Assembly (NCBI GenBank): GCA_050949055.1
Contig: JBMNFA010000001.1
Coordinates: 186,001-250,000 of the forward strand
Length of the DNA stretch: 64,000 nt
From: JAEZJZ01 sp050949055
GTDB lineage: Bacteria > Bacillota > UBA994 > UBA5500
Direction: 5' to 3'
Positions 50,793 to 59,716 of the stretch are shown here, piece by piece. Every line of letters begins with the position of its first letter. Positions within the stretch are counted from its first letter, which is position 1. The notes beneath the pieces were generated by a model. It was not told where the DNA came from, did not search any database, and saw only the letters and a program-made list of their open reading frames with translations. A program made the translations under genes and the position numbers.

Positions 50793-52967
50793 CTATTCTT
50801 GCTCCTCTTCTTCTTTCTTCTCTTTGCCGAAGAGTTGGCCGAACATGTCGCCCAAAGTTACCGAACCTTCTTCACGGTAGCTTTGGCTACGGCTTTCGCG
50901 GCGAGGACGACGCTCGCTGCGCTCAGGACGATCTCCGGACTGGCGATCGTAGCGCGGCTGCTGTGGGTCCCGCATGCTGAGGGAGATGCGGCGGTCAGCC
51001 GGGTTGAGGCTGAGGATACGCACATCCACCTCGTCGCCAGGATTGACCACGTCTTCGGTCTTCTCCACGCGCTCATTGGCCAGCTGAGAAATGTGCACCA
51101 GGCCTTCAACGCCAGGCATCAGCTCCACAAAGGCGCCAAAGGACACTGTACGCATAACCTTGCCCTTGACAACGCTGCCCACGGCGAATTGATCGCCCAC
51201 CAAAGTCCAGGGATCCGGAGTAGCTTGCTTCATGGACAGGGAAATGCGCTCCCGCTCGCGGTCTACGCCCAGCACCTTCACCTGCACCTGCTGGCCTTCA
51301 CTCAGTGCCTCGGAGGGATGATTGACGCGGCCCCAAGAGATCTCAGACACGTGCACCAGACCATCAACGCCACCAATATCGACAAATGCACCAAAATCAG
51401 TCAAGCGCTGCACTGTGCCCTCGATCACTTGGCCCTCTTCCAAACTGGCCCAAGTAGCTTCCTTGCGGGCAGCATTCATATCTTCGATAGCAGCCTTCCG
51501 GGAACAGACCAAGCGTTTGCGGTTGTTCTCCATCTCAATGATTTTGACGGAGACATCCTGCCCGACGTAGACGCTGAGGTCAGGAACAAATCTCATATCC
51601 ACCAGGGAAGCCGGCAAGAATGCCCGCAAACCGAACAGGTCCACGATCAATCCGCCCTTGACCACTTCCACTACCTTGCCGGTGACGACTTCGCCCTGCG
51701 CGAAGGCTGCCTCCGCTTGCTTCCAGCCCTCTTCAGCGTCGGCGCGCCGCTTGGACAGTACCACATTGCCTTCCTTGTTTTCCAGCCGCAAAACGACGAC
51801 CTTAATCTGGTCGCCTTCGCTGACCAGATCAGCAGGCTGCACGTTAGGCAGGTTGGAGAGCTCGTTCATCGGGATGATGCCGTCCGACTTATACCGAATA
51901 TCGACATAGACCTCGCTGTCGGTGACGCGCACGACTGTCCCGGTAACCACCTGGCCTGTCTTGATGTTGGCCATTTCCCCGGCCATGTCATCGACAGACT
52001 GTTCGATGTTTTCCGCCGCCTCCTCGCGCATCTCCTCAGCCTGGTCTAGATTGGCCTCGGCCTCAGCCTGCAGCTCTTGCTTCTCCTCTGTCGTCCCCTC
52101 TACTTCTGTCTTCTGTTCCAACTCTTTGTTCTCCATGTTCTCCACTGTAGTCACGACCTCCTTTATTATCCAATCCGGAGTCGAAGCCCCTGCAGAAATA
52201 CCTACCACTGCTCCAGCGAAAAACCAGTCAGGTAATAATTCTGCAGCGGATTCAACATGGTGAGTAGGCGTACCTGTCTCAGAACATAATTGTACCAGAT
52301 TTCTTGTGTTGGCACTATTATAACCGCCTACAACAACCATTATATCTACTTGCCGGGAGAGTTCCTGAGCAGCCTGTTGCCTCTCGGCCGTGGCATGGCA
52401 GATGGTCTTGGCGACTTCCACCGCAACTCCTCGTGCTTGCAGCGCTTGAACCGTCTGATTTCGCAACTGCAGCTTGGTGGTCGTCTGGGCCACCAGCGCC
52501 ACTGGCCGATCGAAAGTCATGCCCTGCACGTCCTCCGATCCGGAGATGACTATGGCGGAAGGCCCGGCCCATGCCAACACCGCCTGCACTTCCGGGTGAC
52601 TGATATCGCCCAGGATCAACAACTGATAACCGCGGTCAACGAAATCGACCGACTTGCTGATCAGGCTAGCCACATGGGGGCAGGTAGCATCACAGAGCAG
52701 CAAGTCTCGCTCCTTTGCCTGTTGGTAAACCTCCGGCGGTGCACCGTGTGCCCTGACCAACACAGTACCTCCGACCGGAACTTGCTCGACGCTCGAGACG
52801 ACGTTAATCCCGCGAGCTGCCAAGCGCTGCATCTCCTGTGGGTTGTGCACCAAAGGTCCCAGAGCGTAAACCTGGCTACCAGCTGACTTTTCGGCCAGAT
52901 CGATGGCTCGTTTCACTCCATAACAAAAACCAGCCGCTTTAGCCACCAAAGTCCTCAACCTGCTCAC
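50793..52967 (-). CDS. ispH-rpsA: HMB-PP reductase fused to ribosomal protein S1
   Basis: Encodes 724 residues from GTG 52967, overlapping the plsC stop. The N-terminal 280 residues are IspH, the last enzyme of the MEP isoprenoid pathway: Fe-S ligands Cys13 (AGFCYGV), Cys95 (DATCPHV) and Cys193 (TICHAT), plus NSANTRNL. The rest is an acidic linker (ELEQKTEVEGTTEEKQE) and four S1 RNA-binding domains ending in a charged tail with RSERRPRRESRSQSY. This fusion is characteristic of Clostridia. S1 binds mRNA on the 30S subunit; the reason for the fusion is unknown. Confidence 0.96.
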   Translation of the reverse strand: MSRLRTLVAKAAGFCYGVKRAIDLAEKSAGSQVYALGPLVHNPQEMQRLAARGINVVSSVEQVPVGGTVLVRAHGAPPEVYQQAKERDLLLCDATCPHVASLISKSVDFVDRGYQLLILGDISHPEVQAVLAWAGPSAIVISGSEDVQGMTFDRPVALVAQTTTKLQLRNQTVQALQARGVAVEVAKTICHATAERQQAAQELSRQVDIMVVVGGYNSANTRNLVQLCSETGTPTHHVESAAELLPDWFFAGAVVGISAGASTPDWIIKEVVTTVENMENKELEQKTEVEGTTEEKQELQAEAEANLDQAEEMREEAAENIEQSVDDMAGEMANIKTGQVVTGTVVRVTDSEVYVDIRYKSDGIIPMNELSNLPNVQPADLVSEGDQIKVVVLRLENKEGNVVLSKRRADAEEGWKQAEAAFAQGEVVTGKVVEVVKGGLIVDLFGLRAFLPASLVDMRFVPDLSVYVGQDVSVKIIEMENNRKRLVCSRKAAIEDMNAARKEATWASLEEGQVIEGTVQRLTDFGAFVDIGGVDGLVHVSEISWGRVNHPSEALSEGQQVQVKVLGVDRERERISLSMKQATPDPWTLVGDQFAVGSVVKGKVMRTVSFGAFVELMPGVEGLVHISQLANERVEKTEDVVNPGDEVDVRILSLNPADRRISLSMRDPQQPRYDRQSGDRPERSERRPRRESRSQSYREEGSVTLGDMFGQLFGKEKKEEEEQE

Positions 52968-53566
52968 CAACTCTCCTCACTTAACTGTCGCTTCAGTTCG
53001 GCTATTCGCTGCATCAATAAACTCGTGGCAGCATTCCGCTCCTCTGACGTCGGCTTGCCCGGGATAGCAGCGCTGATGCTGATTGCCCGTCCTACATTGA
53101 TCCTGATCGATCCACCCAAACGGTAGTCACCGGCCAAAGCGACCGGGATCAGCGTTGCCCCGGTGCGCATGGACAGCAATGCCGCTCCGCCGAAGGCTTC
53201 CTGGATCTCGCCGCTCTTGCTGCGCGTCCCTTCGGGGAAAATGCCCAGCACTGCGCCGCGATTCAAAATTCCCAGGGCATGCCGTACAGCCTGCACGTCC
53301 ACCTTGCCCCGCTTCACCGGGAAGACACCCAGCCGCCTGATCAGCCGTCCGATCACCGGCCAGCTCATCAGCTCTTCTTTGGCCATAAAACAAATCGGGC
53401 GCCTGACAGCGATCGCCAGAAACACCGGATCCAAAGCATGGATATGGTTGGCGGCGATCACGCAGGAGCCCTCCGTTGGGATGTTCTCCAAACCTTGCAC
53501 CTTGATTCTGATCAACAGCCGGGCAATGAAGGCACCGATGCCCCGTACAACGTGATAAAAGAGCAT
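52964..53566 (-). CDS. plsC: 1-acyl-sn-glycerol-3-phosphate acyltransferase
   Basis: Encodes 200 residues from ATG 53566. PlsC adds the second acyl chain to make phosphatidic acid. The HX4D catalytic motif is NHIHALD (His41 to Asp46); other motifs are KEELMSWPVIGRLIRRLG and GIFPEGTRSKSGE. One N-terminal membrane anchor. Overlaps ispH-rpsA at its stop and lies just after cmk. Confidence 0.95.
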   Translation of the reverse strand: MLFYHVVRGIGAFIARLLIRIKVQGLENIPTEGSCVIAANHIHALDPVFLAIAVRRPICFMAKEELMSWPVIGRLIRRLGVFPVKRGKVDVQAVRHALGILNRGAVLGIFPEGTRSKSGEIQEAFGGAALLSMRTGATLIPVALAGDYRLGGSIRINVGRAISISAAIPGKPTSEERNAATSLLMQRIAELKRQLSEESW

Positions 53567-53569
53567 CTG

Positions 53570-54250
53570 TCAAGCCTCCCCCGAACAAAGCGAAAGAGCC
53601 TTTTCCACGATACAGTCCACCACTCGTTCAAAGGGCATCGCAGTGGTGTCCAGAACCAGTGCGTCCTCCGCCTGTAATAGCGGCGAGTGCTTGCGGTTGC
53701 TGTCTATATGGTCACGACGGCGGATACCTTCTATCAGATCCGGCAATGCTGAAACCTGCTTGCCCTGTTCCAACCGACGGCGCTCGGCCCTCTCCTCAAC
53801 GCTGGCCGTCAGATAGATTTTCATGTCCGCGTTCGGCATTACCACGGTTCCGATGTCACGCCCGTCGGCAATAAACCCGCCCGCTCTGCAAAGCTCCTGC
53901 TGCTTGGCCACCATAATCCGGCGTACCGCCTGATGACTGGAGACCTGAGAGACAAGCTCAGTGACGGCATCCGAACGGATGGCCTCCGGGAGAGGACGCC
54001 CATCCATCCACAGCTGGGAAGCTGCTCCGCCGCCTATGAAGGACCAGGTGGTCTGCTCCGCCAATGCGGTCAGCGCGCCGGCATCCCCAGGTGACACTTT
54101 TGCCTGCAAAGCCTTCCAGGTAAGAGCGCGATACATGGAACCAGTATCCAAGTAGGACAGACCCAAGGCCCTGGCCACTGCCCGAGAGACAGTGCTCTTG
54201 CCAGCACCAGCAGGTCCATCAACAGCAATATTCAGTTGGCACGGCAGCAA
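53570..54250 (-). CDS. cmk: Cytidylate kinase
   Basis: Encodes 226 residues from TTG 54250, nine bases after GGAGG. Cmk phosphorylates CMP and dCMP. The P-loop is IAVDGPAGAGKSTVSRAVA; other motifs are LDTGSMYRALTWKAL, FIADGRDIGTVVMPNADMKIYLTAS and the basic RRRDHIDSNRKHSPL (lid). Length is normal. Conserved neighbour of plsC and the ispH-S1 fusion. Confidence 0.95.
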   Translation of the reverse strand: MLPCQLNIAVDGPAGAGKSTVSRAVARALGLSYLDTGSMYRALTWKALQAKVSPGDAGALTALAEQTTWSFIGGGAASQLWMDGRPLPEAIRSDAVTELVSQVSSHQAVRRIMVAKQQELCRAGGFIADGRDIGTVVMPNADMKIYLTASVEERAERRRLEQGKQVSALPDLIEGIRRRDHIDSNRKHSPLLQAEDALVLDTTAMPFERVVDCIVEKALSLCSGEA

Positions 54251-54412
54251 AACTTGATACCTCCTGCCCTGCAAGTAGTAGTCATTGGCCACCAGGTTGC
54301 CTGCCAGCAATCGCGGACAGATTTCCCATGGTAACCAGAGCTATTATACCACAACTTGCTAAGGTTAGCCGCACAGGCTGCAGTCTGGCAGTAAATTCTC
54401 TGCCGAATGCTC

Positions 54413-54781
54413 CTATGTGCGCCCGCTGGCCGCCCAATCCGGGCGCAATTTGGCAGCTTCCCCCAAGTAAACATGCTTTACACTGGCCGGTTGATGGGGT
54501 CGGTCGGCCAACAACAGCAGGCGAATGGTGCGCGGCAGTGCCTGGGGCACATCCATCTCCACCGCATCCAGTAGCGCCACCTGCGTCCACCCTACCTCTC
54601 TGGCCGCCCTGGCCGGGAAAGCGGCATTTAGATCGGGCGTAGCGGTGAAAACGATGCTGATCACTTCCTCCGCCCGCAGGTTGTTCTGCTCTGCCACCTG
54701 GAGCAGCAGCCGTTTGGTGGCCGCAATAATCGCCCCGGCAGTGTTCTCCTCGACACTGATCGCGCCGCGAATCGCTTGCAT
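54413..54781 (-). CDS. aroH: Chorismate mutase, AroH class
   Basis: Encodes 122 residues from ATG 54781; the earlier frame is not coding-like. AroH converts chorismate to prephenate for phenylalanine and tyrosine synthesis. The trimeric AroH fold is supported by MQAIRGAISVEENT, VAEQNNLRAEEVISIVFTATPDLNAAFPARAAREVGW and RTIRLLLLADR; Arg6, Glu78-equivalent and Arg90-equivalent positions are conserved. A palindromic repeat lies just upstream. Confidence 0.92.
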   Translation of the reverse strand: MQAIRGAISVEENTAGAIIAATKRLLLQVAEQNNLRAEEVISIVFTATPDLNAAFPARAAREVGWTQVALLDAVEMDVPQALPRTIRLLLLADRPHQPASVKHVYLGEAAKLRPDWAASGRT

Positions 54782-54809
54782 CTCTCTTCTCACCCTCCTC
54801 CTGGACATC

Positions 54810-54842
54810 GGACATGGGGACGGTTCGACGGTTCTAATGTCC
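54810..54842. repeat. REP-like palindromic repeat, copy 2
   Basis: Imperfect palindrome GGACAT...ATGTCC with the shared 17-mer at 54810-54826. Located between aroH and the BtuF-like gene. Confidence 0.78.
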
Positions 54843-54855
54843 AACTCGGCGGATA

Positions 54856-55749
54856 TCACCTGAAGTCTGTGCTCAACTGGTGCCCGATCCAGTCCACCCT
54901 GGTCAAAGCGGTCTCCCAATTCACCTGAGCCAGGTCCTGGGGTAACGTGATCAGCCGCGGTGGTGGCGACTGATCGGGCGAGGGGGGCTGGCCCAGAGCC
55001 TCAGTCTGTTGGATCAGCTGCGACAGTTGCTGGATCAGCGTTGGCGGGGCGAAGATCACCTGCGGAGCGAGCAGCAGCCCTTCCTGCAAGCTTAGCGGAG
55101 CATATCCTGAGGTTTCGACCACGTTGACCCCGCCGGCCAAGATGAGCAGGTCACTTTCCATCGTACCGCTTCCGGCTGTCGTCAACTGTTCATCCAGCCA
55201 CAGCAGCGCCCGGGTAGTACCGCCGACTGCATTGTTCTGCCTCCAGCCGAACAGCTGGTTCTCCAACTGCTCAGCCAACTGATGAGCTGAATATTCCCGA
55301 TCGAGCAGCTTGCCCAAACGAACGATGCCGCTTAGAAGTTGTTCCACGCTGGCGGGCGCACTCAACCAGACATTAACCCCGCCTGACCGCAACCTCTGTG
55401 ACAGCTGCAGCGATTCTCTGCCCATCAGCACCAAGTCTGGCCGCAAGGCGACGATGGACAATGGATCAGCCTGGCCAACAGGTCCTAGCAATTCGGCATC
55501 TGGAAATAGTTCTGCCGCTTCTTCACTCACTCCCACCACCCTGGCCTCCAGACCTATTTGCCGCAACAATCGTCCGGCGGAAGCATCCAACACCACCAAC
55601 CGTTCTGGTTGCCGAAAATAGACCAACAGGGTCCCGCTATCATCCTCCACAGTGATGGTGCGAATCGGCCGCTGATAGTTGACAGCGATAGCCGCGGTGG
55701 TCGCCAGCGCCACGATCACCAAGACCAGCAAAAGCAGAACCTTGCGCAT
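54856..55749 (-). CDS. BtuF-like metal/cofactor-binding protein, membrane-anchored
   Basis: Encodes 297 residues from ATG 55749. A signal peptide or anchor (VLLLLVLVIVALATTAAIAV) is followed by a helical-backbone binding domain resembling BtuF/FhuD-type substrate-binding proteins: PERLVVLDASAGRLLRQIGLEARVVGVSEEA, SIVALRPDLVLMGRESLQLSQRLRSGG, VEQLLSGIVRLGKLLDRE and LLWLDEQLTTAGSGTMESDLLILAGG. No ABC permease or ATPase is adjacent, so it may be an orphan receptor. Ligand unknown. Confidence 0.75.
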   Translation of the reverse strand: MRKVLLLLVLVIVALATTAAIAVNYQRPIRTITVEDDSGTLLVYFRQPERLVVLDASAGRLLRQIGLEARVVGVSEEAAELFPDAELLGPVGQADPLSIVALRPDLVLMGRESLQLSQRLRSGGVNVWLSAPASVEQLLSGIVRLGKLLDREYSAHQLAEQLENQLFGWRQNNAVGGTTRALLWLDEQLTTAGSGTMESDLLILAGGVNVVETSGYAPLSLQEGLLLAPQVIFAPPTLIQQLSQLIQQTEALGQPPSPDQSPPPRLITLPQDLAQVNWETALTRVDWIGHQLSTDFR

Positions 55750-55779
55750 TTCTCTTCTCTCTCCCCGTATAGCCTAAGT

Positions 55780-56517
55780 CTATGCCCGCTGGCTTCTGTG
55801 TCCAGCCAGCCGGAGCAGCGCCGAGACCTCCCCTGCAGTCAGGGGCCTGGTCTTTCCCGGGGGCAGATCGCCCAACTGCAGCTGTCCCAGTTGCACCCGC
55901 ATCAGCCGCAGCACCTCATGGCCGACGCTGGCACACATTCTCCTCACCTGCCGCTTCCTGCCCTCATGGATCACCAGTTCCAGTTGGGTCTGGCCGGACC
56001 GCTGCTCCAGGATCCTGGCCTCGGCTGGAGCAGTCGGGCCATCGTCCAACTCTATCCCTGAGCGCAGCCGCTTGAGCGCCTGCTCTCCCACGCTGCCTTT
56101 CACCCAAGCGATGTAACGTTTCGGAACCTCAAACTTGGGGTGGGTCAGCGCATAGGCAAAGGCACCGTCATTGGTCAGCAGCAATAGCCCCTCCGTGTCC
56201 CGGTCCAGCCTACCCACCGGGTAAAGGCGCAGGTCGCTCTGCGGAAGCAGATCCAGCACGGTGGGGCGTCCAAAGGGGTCTTTCGCCGTAGTCAGATAGC
56301 CTGCCGGCTTATTCAGCATCAGATAGACCAGCCGCTCTTCAGCTTTGACCACTCGGCCCCTCCAAGTGATCACGTCCACCTCCGGGTCCACGCAGCACCC
56401 GATATCCGCCGGCTGCCCATTGACTGACACTTCCCCCCGCAAAATCAACTGCTCCGCTGCCCGGCGGGAAGCTATGCCTGCCCGGGCCAAGAACTTCTGC
56501 AGGCGCTCCGCCATCAT
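55780..56517 (-). CDS. rluB: Pseudouridine synthase, RluB/RsuA family
   Basis: Encodes 245 residues from ATG 56517 (the adjacent ATG 56514 is an alternative). An N-terminal S4 RNA-binding domain (RLQKFLARAGIASRRAAEQLILRGEVSVNG) precedes the catalytic domain with GRLDRDTEGLLLLTNDGAF (catalytic Asp) and KRQVRRMCASVGHEVLRLMRV. Modifies 23S rRNA (or 16S if RsuA). Length favours RluB. Conserved gene in this cluster. Confidence 0.94.
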   Translation of the reverse strand: MMAERLQKFLARAGIASRRAAEQLILRGEVSVNGQPADIGCCVDPEVDVITWRGRVVKAEERLVYLMLNKPAGYLTTAKDPFGRPTVLDLLPQSDLRLYPVGRLDRDTEGLLLLTNDGAFAYALTHPKFEVPKRYIAWVKGSVGEQALKRLRSGIELDDGPTAPAEARILEQRSGQTQLELVIHEGRKRQVRRMCASVGHEVLRLMRVQLGQLQLGDLPPGKTRPLTAGEVSALLRLAGHRSQRA

Positions 56518-56535
56518 CGTCCCCCTCTCCCAAAG

Positions 56536-56593
56536 TGGGACAGGGGACGGTACTGCAGCCGCCAACCGGACACTAGAACCGTCCCCATGTCCA
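56536..56593. repeat. REP-like palindromic repeat, copy 3 (inverted orientation)
   Basis: Palindromic element containing the shared 17-mer on the minus strand at 56576-56592 and a partial copy at its other end. Located between rluB and the RidA gene. Confidence 0.75.
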
Positions 56594-56616
56594 CCGCCGC
56601 AGGTTCGAAACCTGGG

Positions 56617-57075
56617 CTACTTCACTTCCACAATCATCTCCACTTCAACCGGCACGCCCAGCGGCAGGCTGGCCATACCTACGGCAGCGCGGGCATGGGC
56701 ACCCTGCTCGCCGAAGATCTGTTGCATCAGCTCCGAAGCACCGTTGACTACCTTGGGATGGTCGGTGAATTCCGGCGTAGCAGCCACGAATCCAGTCACC
56801 TTGACGATGCGCACCACATTATCCAAGCTGCCCACCAATGCTTTGACAGCGCCCAGGCAGTTCAGGGCGCAGGCACGGGCTGCCTCGTAGCCCTGTTCCA
56901 CGCTGACCTCTCTGCCCAACAACCCCTTATGTAGCAGCTGACCATCTTTGGAGGGCAGCTGACCGGAGACGAACACCTGATTGCCGCTCTGCACGGCAGG
57001 CACATAGGCCGCCAAAGGCTTGGCCGGCGTGGGGATGGTCAAACCCAACTCTTGAATCTTTGCTTCAAAGGACAT
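56617..57075 (-). CDS. RidA-family enamine/imine deaminase-like protein
   Basis: Encodes 152 residues from ATG 57075. YjgF/RidA pattern: GNQVFVSGQLPSKDGQLLHKG, LNCLGAVKALVGSLDNVVRIVKVTGFV, and the closing ARAAVGMASLPLGVPVEVEMIVEV with the conserved Arg. It belongs to the longer YjgH-like branch. RidA removes reactive enamines formed by PLP enzymes; other branch members have unknown roles. Confidence 0.9.
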   Translation of the reverse strand: MSFEAKIQELGLTIPTPAKPLAAYVPAVQSGNQVFVSGQLPSKDGQLLHKGLLGREVSVEQGYEAARACALNCLGAVKALVGSLDNVVRIVKVTGFVAATPEFTDHPKVVNGASELMQQIFGEQGAHARAAVGMASLPLGVPVEVEMIVEVK

Positions 57076-57177
57076 CTTTACTTACCACCTTTCGCAATTG
57101 CAGTACTTCACCCCTATTCTATCCTGTTCTCCGCTTTCCTGCACGTCCAGGCCCAAAAACCCGCTGCAACAAATCGA

Positions 57178-57211
57178 GAGAGCCAGCCGCCCATAGGAAT
57201 GACTGGCTCTC
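57178..57211 (-). terminator. Hairpin after spmB
   Basis: Nine-base perfect stem, 57178-57186 with 57203-57211, about 20 bases past the spmB stop; only CGATTTG follows, so the U-tract is weak. Confidence 0.5.
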
Positions 57212-57229
57212 TTGTCCTTCACAAACTAA

Positions 57230-57760
57230 TCAAAACAGCAGCTGACACAGCCAGATTGCTGCCAGCATGGCCACCAGGTCGGCGACCAGGCCGGCTGCCA
57301 ACGCGTGACGGATGCGCTTGACGCCGACGGAACCGAAGTAGACAGTGATAATAAACAAGGTGGTATCGGTGCTGCCCTGCATGGTGGAAGCGATCATGCC
57401 GATCAGCGAGTCGGGACCGTAGCGCTGCAGCAGATCAGCAGTGAAGGCCATGGCTCCGCTACCGGAAAGCGGTCTGAGTAGGGCCAAGGGCAAAGTCTCG
57501 GCTGGCCAATGCAGGAGGTTCAACAGCGGGCTGAGTAGATTGGAGAAAGCATCTAGAGCGCCGGAGGCGCGCAGCACGTTGATGGCCACCAGCATCCCCA
57601 GCAGGAAGGGAAACAGCCGGCCCACCATGGATAAACCCTCCTTGGCACCTTCCGCGAATTGGTCAAATACCGCCACCCGGTTTATCCACCCGGAGATGAG
57701 CACCGCCAGCACGAACAGCGGCACCAGCCAGACACTGATCGCATTCAGTAGAGCGATCAC
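57230..57760 (-). CDS. spmB: Spore maturation protein B
   Basis: Encodes 176 residues from GTG 57760, after GGGGGAGATAGG, two bases past the spmA stop. SpmB is a nucleoside-transport-related membrane protein that with SpmA lowers spore core water. About four membrane segments; motifs WINRVAVFDQFAEGAKEGLSMV, LLHWPAETLPLALLRPLSGSGAMAF, and TTLFIITVYFGSVGVKRIRHAL. Third gene of the dacB-spmA-spmB operon known from Bacillus. Confidence 0.95.
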   Translation of the reverse strand: MIALLNAISVWLVPLFVLAVLISGWINRVAVFDQFAEGAKEGLSMVGRLFPFLLGMLVAINVLRASGALDAFSNLLSPLLNLLHWPAETLPLALLRPLSGSGAMAFTADLLQRYGPDSLIGMIASTMQGSTDTTLFIITVYFGSVGVKRIRHALAAGLVADLVAMLAAIWLCQLLF

Positions 57761-57761
57761 C

Positions 57762-58352
57762 CTATCTCCCCCTTCCCTGCTTGCGCCCCCGCAACAGTCT
57801 GTCCACCAGCAATCCGGCAGCGGTGGCGCACAGCCCGGCGACGAAAGTGACGCCCACCGTGGCCATCGGGTCAGCAGACTGGTTGGCGGCCCGCAAGGCG
57901 ATCACCGTAGTGGGGAGAAGAGCCAGGCCGGCCGTGTTCAGCACCAGCAGGGTGCACATGCCGTCGGTGGCCGTCTCTGGGTCAGGATTCTTCTTCTGCA
58001 TCGCTTGCATCGCCTTCAAGCCGAAGGGTGTAGCGGCGTTGCCCAGCCCCAGCAGGTTGGCGCTGAAGTTGAGCACTATGTTTTGCATCGCTTGCGGGTT
58101 TTTTGTCAGTGAGGGAAACAGCGGGCGCAAGATAGGTGCCAGCAGTAGCGCCAGTCCGTGCAATAGACCGGACTTCTCCGCCACACGCGCCAAGCCCAGC
58201 CAGAACCCCAAGACAGCCAGCAGGGTGAGGCTGAGGGTGACGGTTTGCTCCCCAGCGGAGACGATCGCGGGAGAAATGGCGGCAATGCTGCCGGTGCAGG
58301 CAGCATAGACAATGCCAATAGCCATCAACAGCATCCAGATCAGGTTCATCAT
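57762..58352 (-). CDS. spmA: Spore maturation protein A
   Basis: Encodes 196 residues from ATG 58352 (ATGATG), overlapping the dacB stop by one base. SpmA and SpmB act together in the forespore to dehydrate the spore core. Motifs: VSAGEQTVTLSLTLLAVLGFWLGLARVAEKSG, NIVLNFSANLLGLGNAATPFGLKAM and MCTLLVLNTAGLALLPTTVIALR. Several membrane segments. Confidence 0.95.
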   Translation of the reverse strand: MMNLIWMLLMAIGIVYAACTGSIAAISPAIVSAGEQTVTLSLTLLAVLGFWLGLARVAEKSGLLHGLALLLAPILRPLFPSLTKNPQAMQNIVLNFSANLLGLGNAATPFGLKAMQAMQKKNPDPETATDGMCTLLVLNTAGLALLPTTVIALRAANQSADPMATVGVTFVAGLCATAAGLLVDRLLRGRKQGRGR

Positions 58353-59566
58353 CAGGACTCACCCCCCATGAGCAACTCCAGCAGGTCCCAAAACCGCCCA
58401 GATACCTGGTGCAAGAACTGCGACCAGGGTCCCCGATCGGATGTTTGATCGGCCAACAGCGGTATTTCGGCCAAGCAATCGCCTCGCCGCAGCACTCTGA
58501 GAGTCCCCACCCTCTGCCCTGCCTGCACAGGGACCGTCAGCTCAGGGGGCAAAACCAGCTCGCATTGCAGGTCCATCGCCTCCCCAGCGGCCAGCGGCCA
58601 GTAGTAGCCGTCAGCTGCTATCACTCCGATGTAGCGAGGATGTCCTTTGGCCACTGGCAGCGACTGCAGCCACTGTCCTTTGGTTACCAATACGTGCGGC
58701 GAATAGTTCTGGAAAGCGTGGTCCATCAGCCAGGCTGTCTCTCCGTAGTGGTCGTGGCTGTTCAACACCACCGCCACCACCCGCATCCCTGCCCGCTCCG
58801 CAGAAGCCACCAGGCAATTGCCGGCGGCCCGGGTCCAACCGGTTTTTACTCCGTCTGCGCCCGGATAGCTGGTCAATAAACGGTTCTTGTTGTACCACAC
58901 CCTGGGTTCGGCATGCCCATCCCAGGGTAAGCTGATGCTCCTGGTGGCCACGACTTGGCTAAACTTATCATTCTGCAGGGCGTAAGCAGCCAGCTTGGCC
59001 AGGTCATAGGCGGAGGTAAAGTGGTTCTCCGCCGTCAAACCGTGGGGGTTGACGAAATTGGTATCCTGCAGACCTAGTTCGTCCGCTTTTTGATTCATCA
59101 GTACTGCAAAGCCGTGGATGCTGCCGCCGAGAAACTCGGCGATGGCATTGGCGGCATCGTTGCCTGAACGCAGCATCAGCCCGTAGACGAGATGCTCCAA
59201 CTTGATCCTCTCGCCAGGCATCAACCAGATTGCCGATGGCTCTACCCGGCAGGCATCGGCGCTCACAGTGACAACTTCATCCAAGCGCCCCGATTCTATG
59301 GCCAGGATGGCGGTCATAATCTTGGTGGTACTGGCCATCGGCAAGCGCTCGCGGCTGTTCTTGCCGGCCAGCAGCCGCAAGCTCCCCACGTCCATCACGG
59401 CCGCTCCCCTGGCGCTAAGCCAATCAGCGCTAGAAAACGCTGACAACAGGTCCGATGGCGCCCAGGTCAAGCGCTGGGCATAATTAACAGCTGGACCAGG
59501 ACGGAACGTCCATAGTACTGTCAAGCAGCAGAGCAATAGCCCTAGCAGGTAGAGGCGACGGTTCAT
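58352..59566 (-). CDS. dacB: D-alanyl-D-alanine carboxypeptidase (sporulation DacB type)
   Basis: Encodes 404 residues from ATG 59566 with GGGGAGGAGTGT upstream. Signal peptide (LYLLGLLLCCLTVLWTF), then a penicillin-binding-protein domain: SxxK in PMASTTKIMTAIL, SGN in LMLRSGNDAANA, KTG in GVKTGWTRAAGN, and a C-terminal beta domain with ELTVPVQAGQRVGTLRVLR. DacB trims peptide cross-links in the spore cortex. Its place before spmA and spmB matches the Bacillus dacB operon. Confidence 0.94.
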   Translation of the reverse strand: MNRRLYLLGLLLCCLTVLWTFRPGPAVNYAQRLTWAPSDLLSAFSSADWLSARGAAVMDVGSLRLLAGKNSRERLPMASTTKIMTAILAIESGRLDEVVTVSADACRVEPSAIWLMPGERIKLEHLVYGLMLRSGNDAANAIAEFLGGSIHGFAVLMNQKADELGLQDTNFVNPHGLTAENHFTSAYDLAKLAAYALQNDKFSQVVATRSISLPWDGHAEPRVWYNKNRLLTSYPGADGVKTGWTRAAGNCLVASAERAGMRVVAVVLNSHDHYGETAWLMDHAFQNYSPHVLVTKGQWLQSLPVAKGHPRYIGVIAADGYYWPLAAGEAMDLQCELVLPPELTVPVQAGQRVGTLRVLRRGDCLAEIPLLADQTSDRGPWSQFLHQVSGRFWDLLELLMGGES

Positions 59567-59716
59567 ACACTCCTCCCCTTCGTCCATCACAGCCGGTGAC
59601 TGGAATTGCATCCCAGCGAGCCGATTGTTGCACAGCAACTATCAGCTCGTACCATATGTATATGGGTGAGGGTACGGGCCTAGACCGTCGCCGGCGCTTA
59701 AGGGAGTCAACAACAA

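Noticed and set aside
50799..52049. 416-residue plus-strand frame opposite ispH-rpsA
   Set aside because: It is antisense to the S1 repeats; its length comes from codon bias of the real gene.
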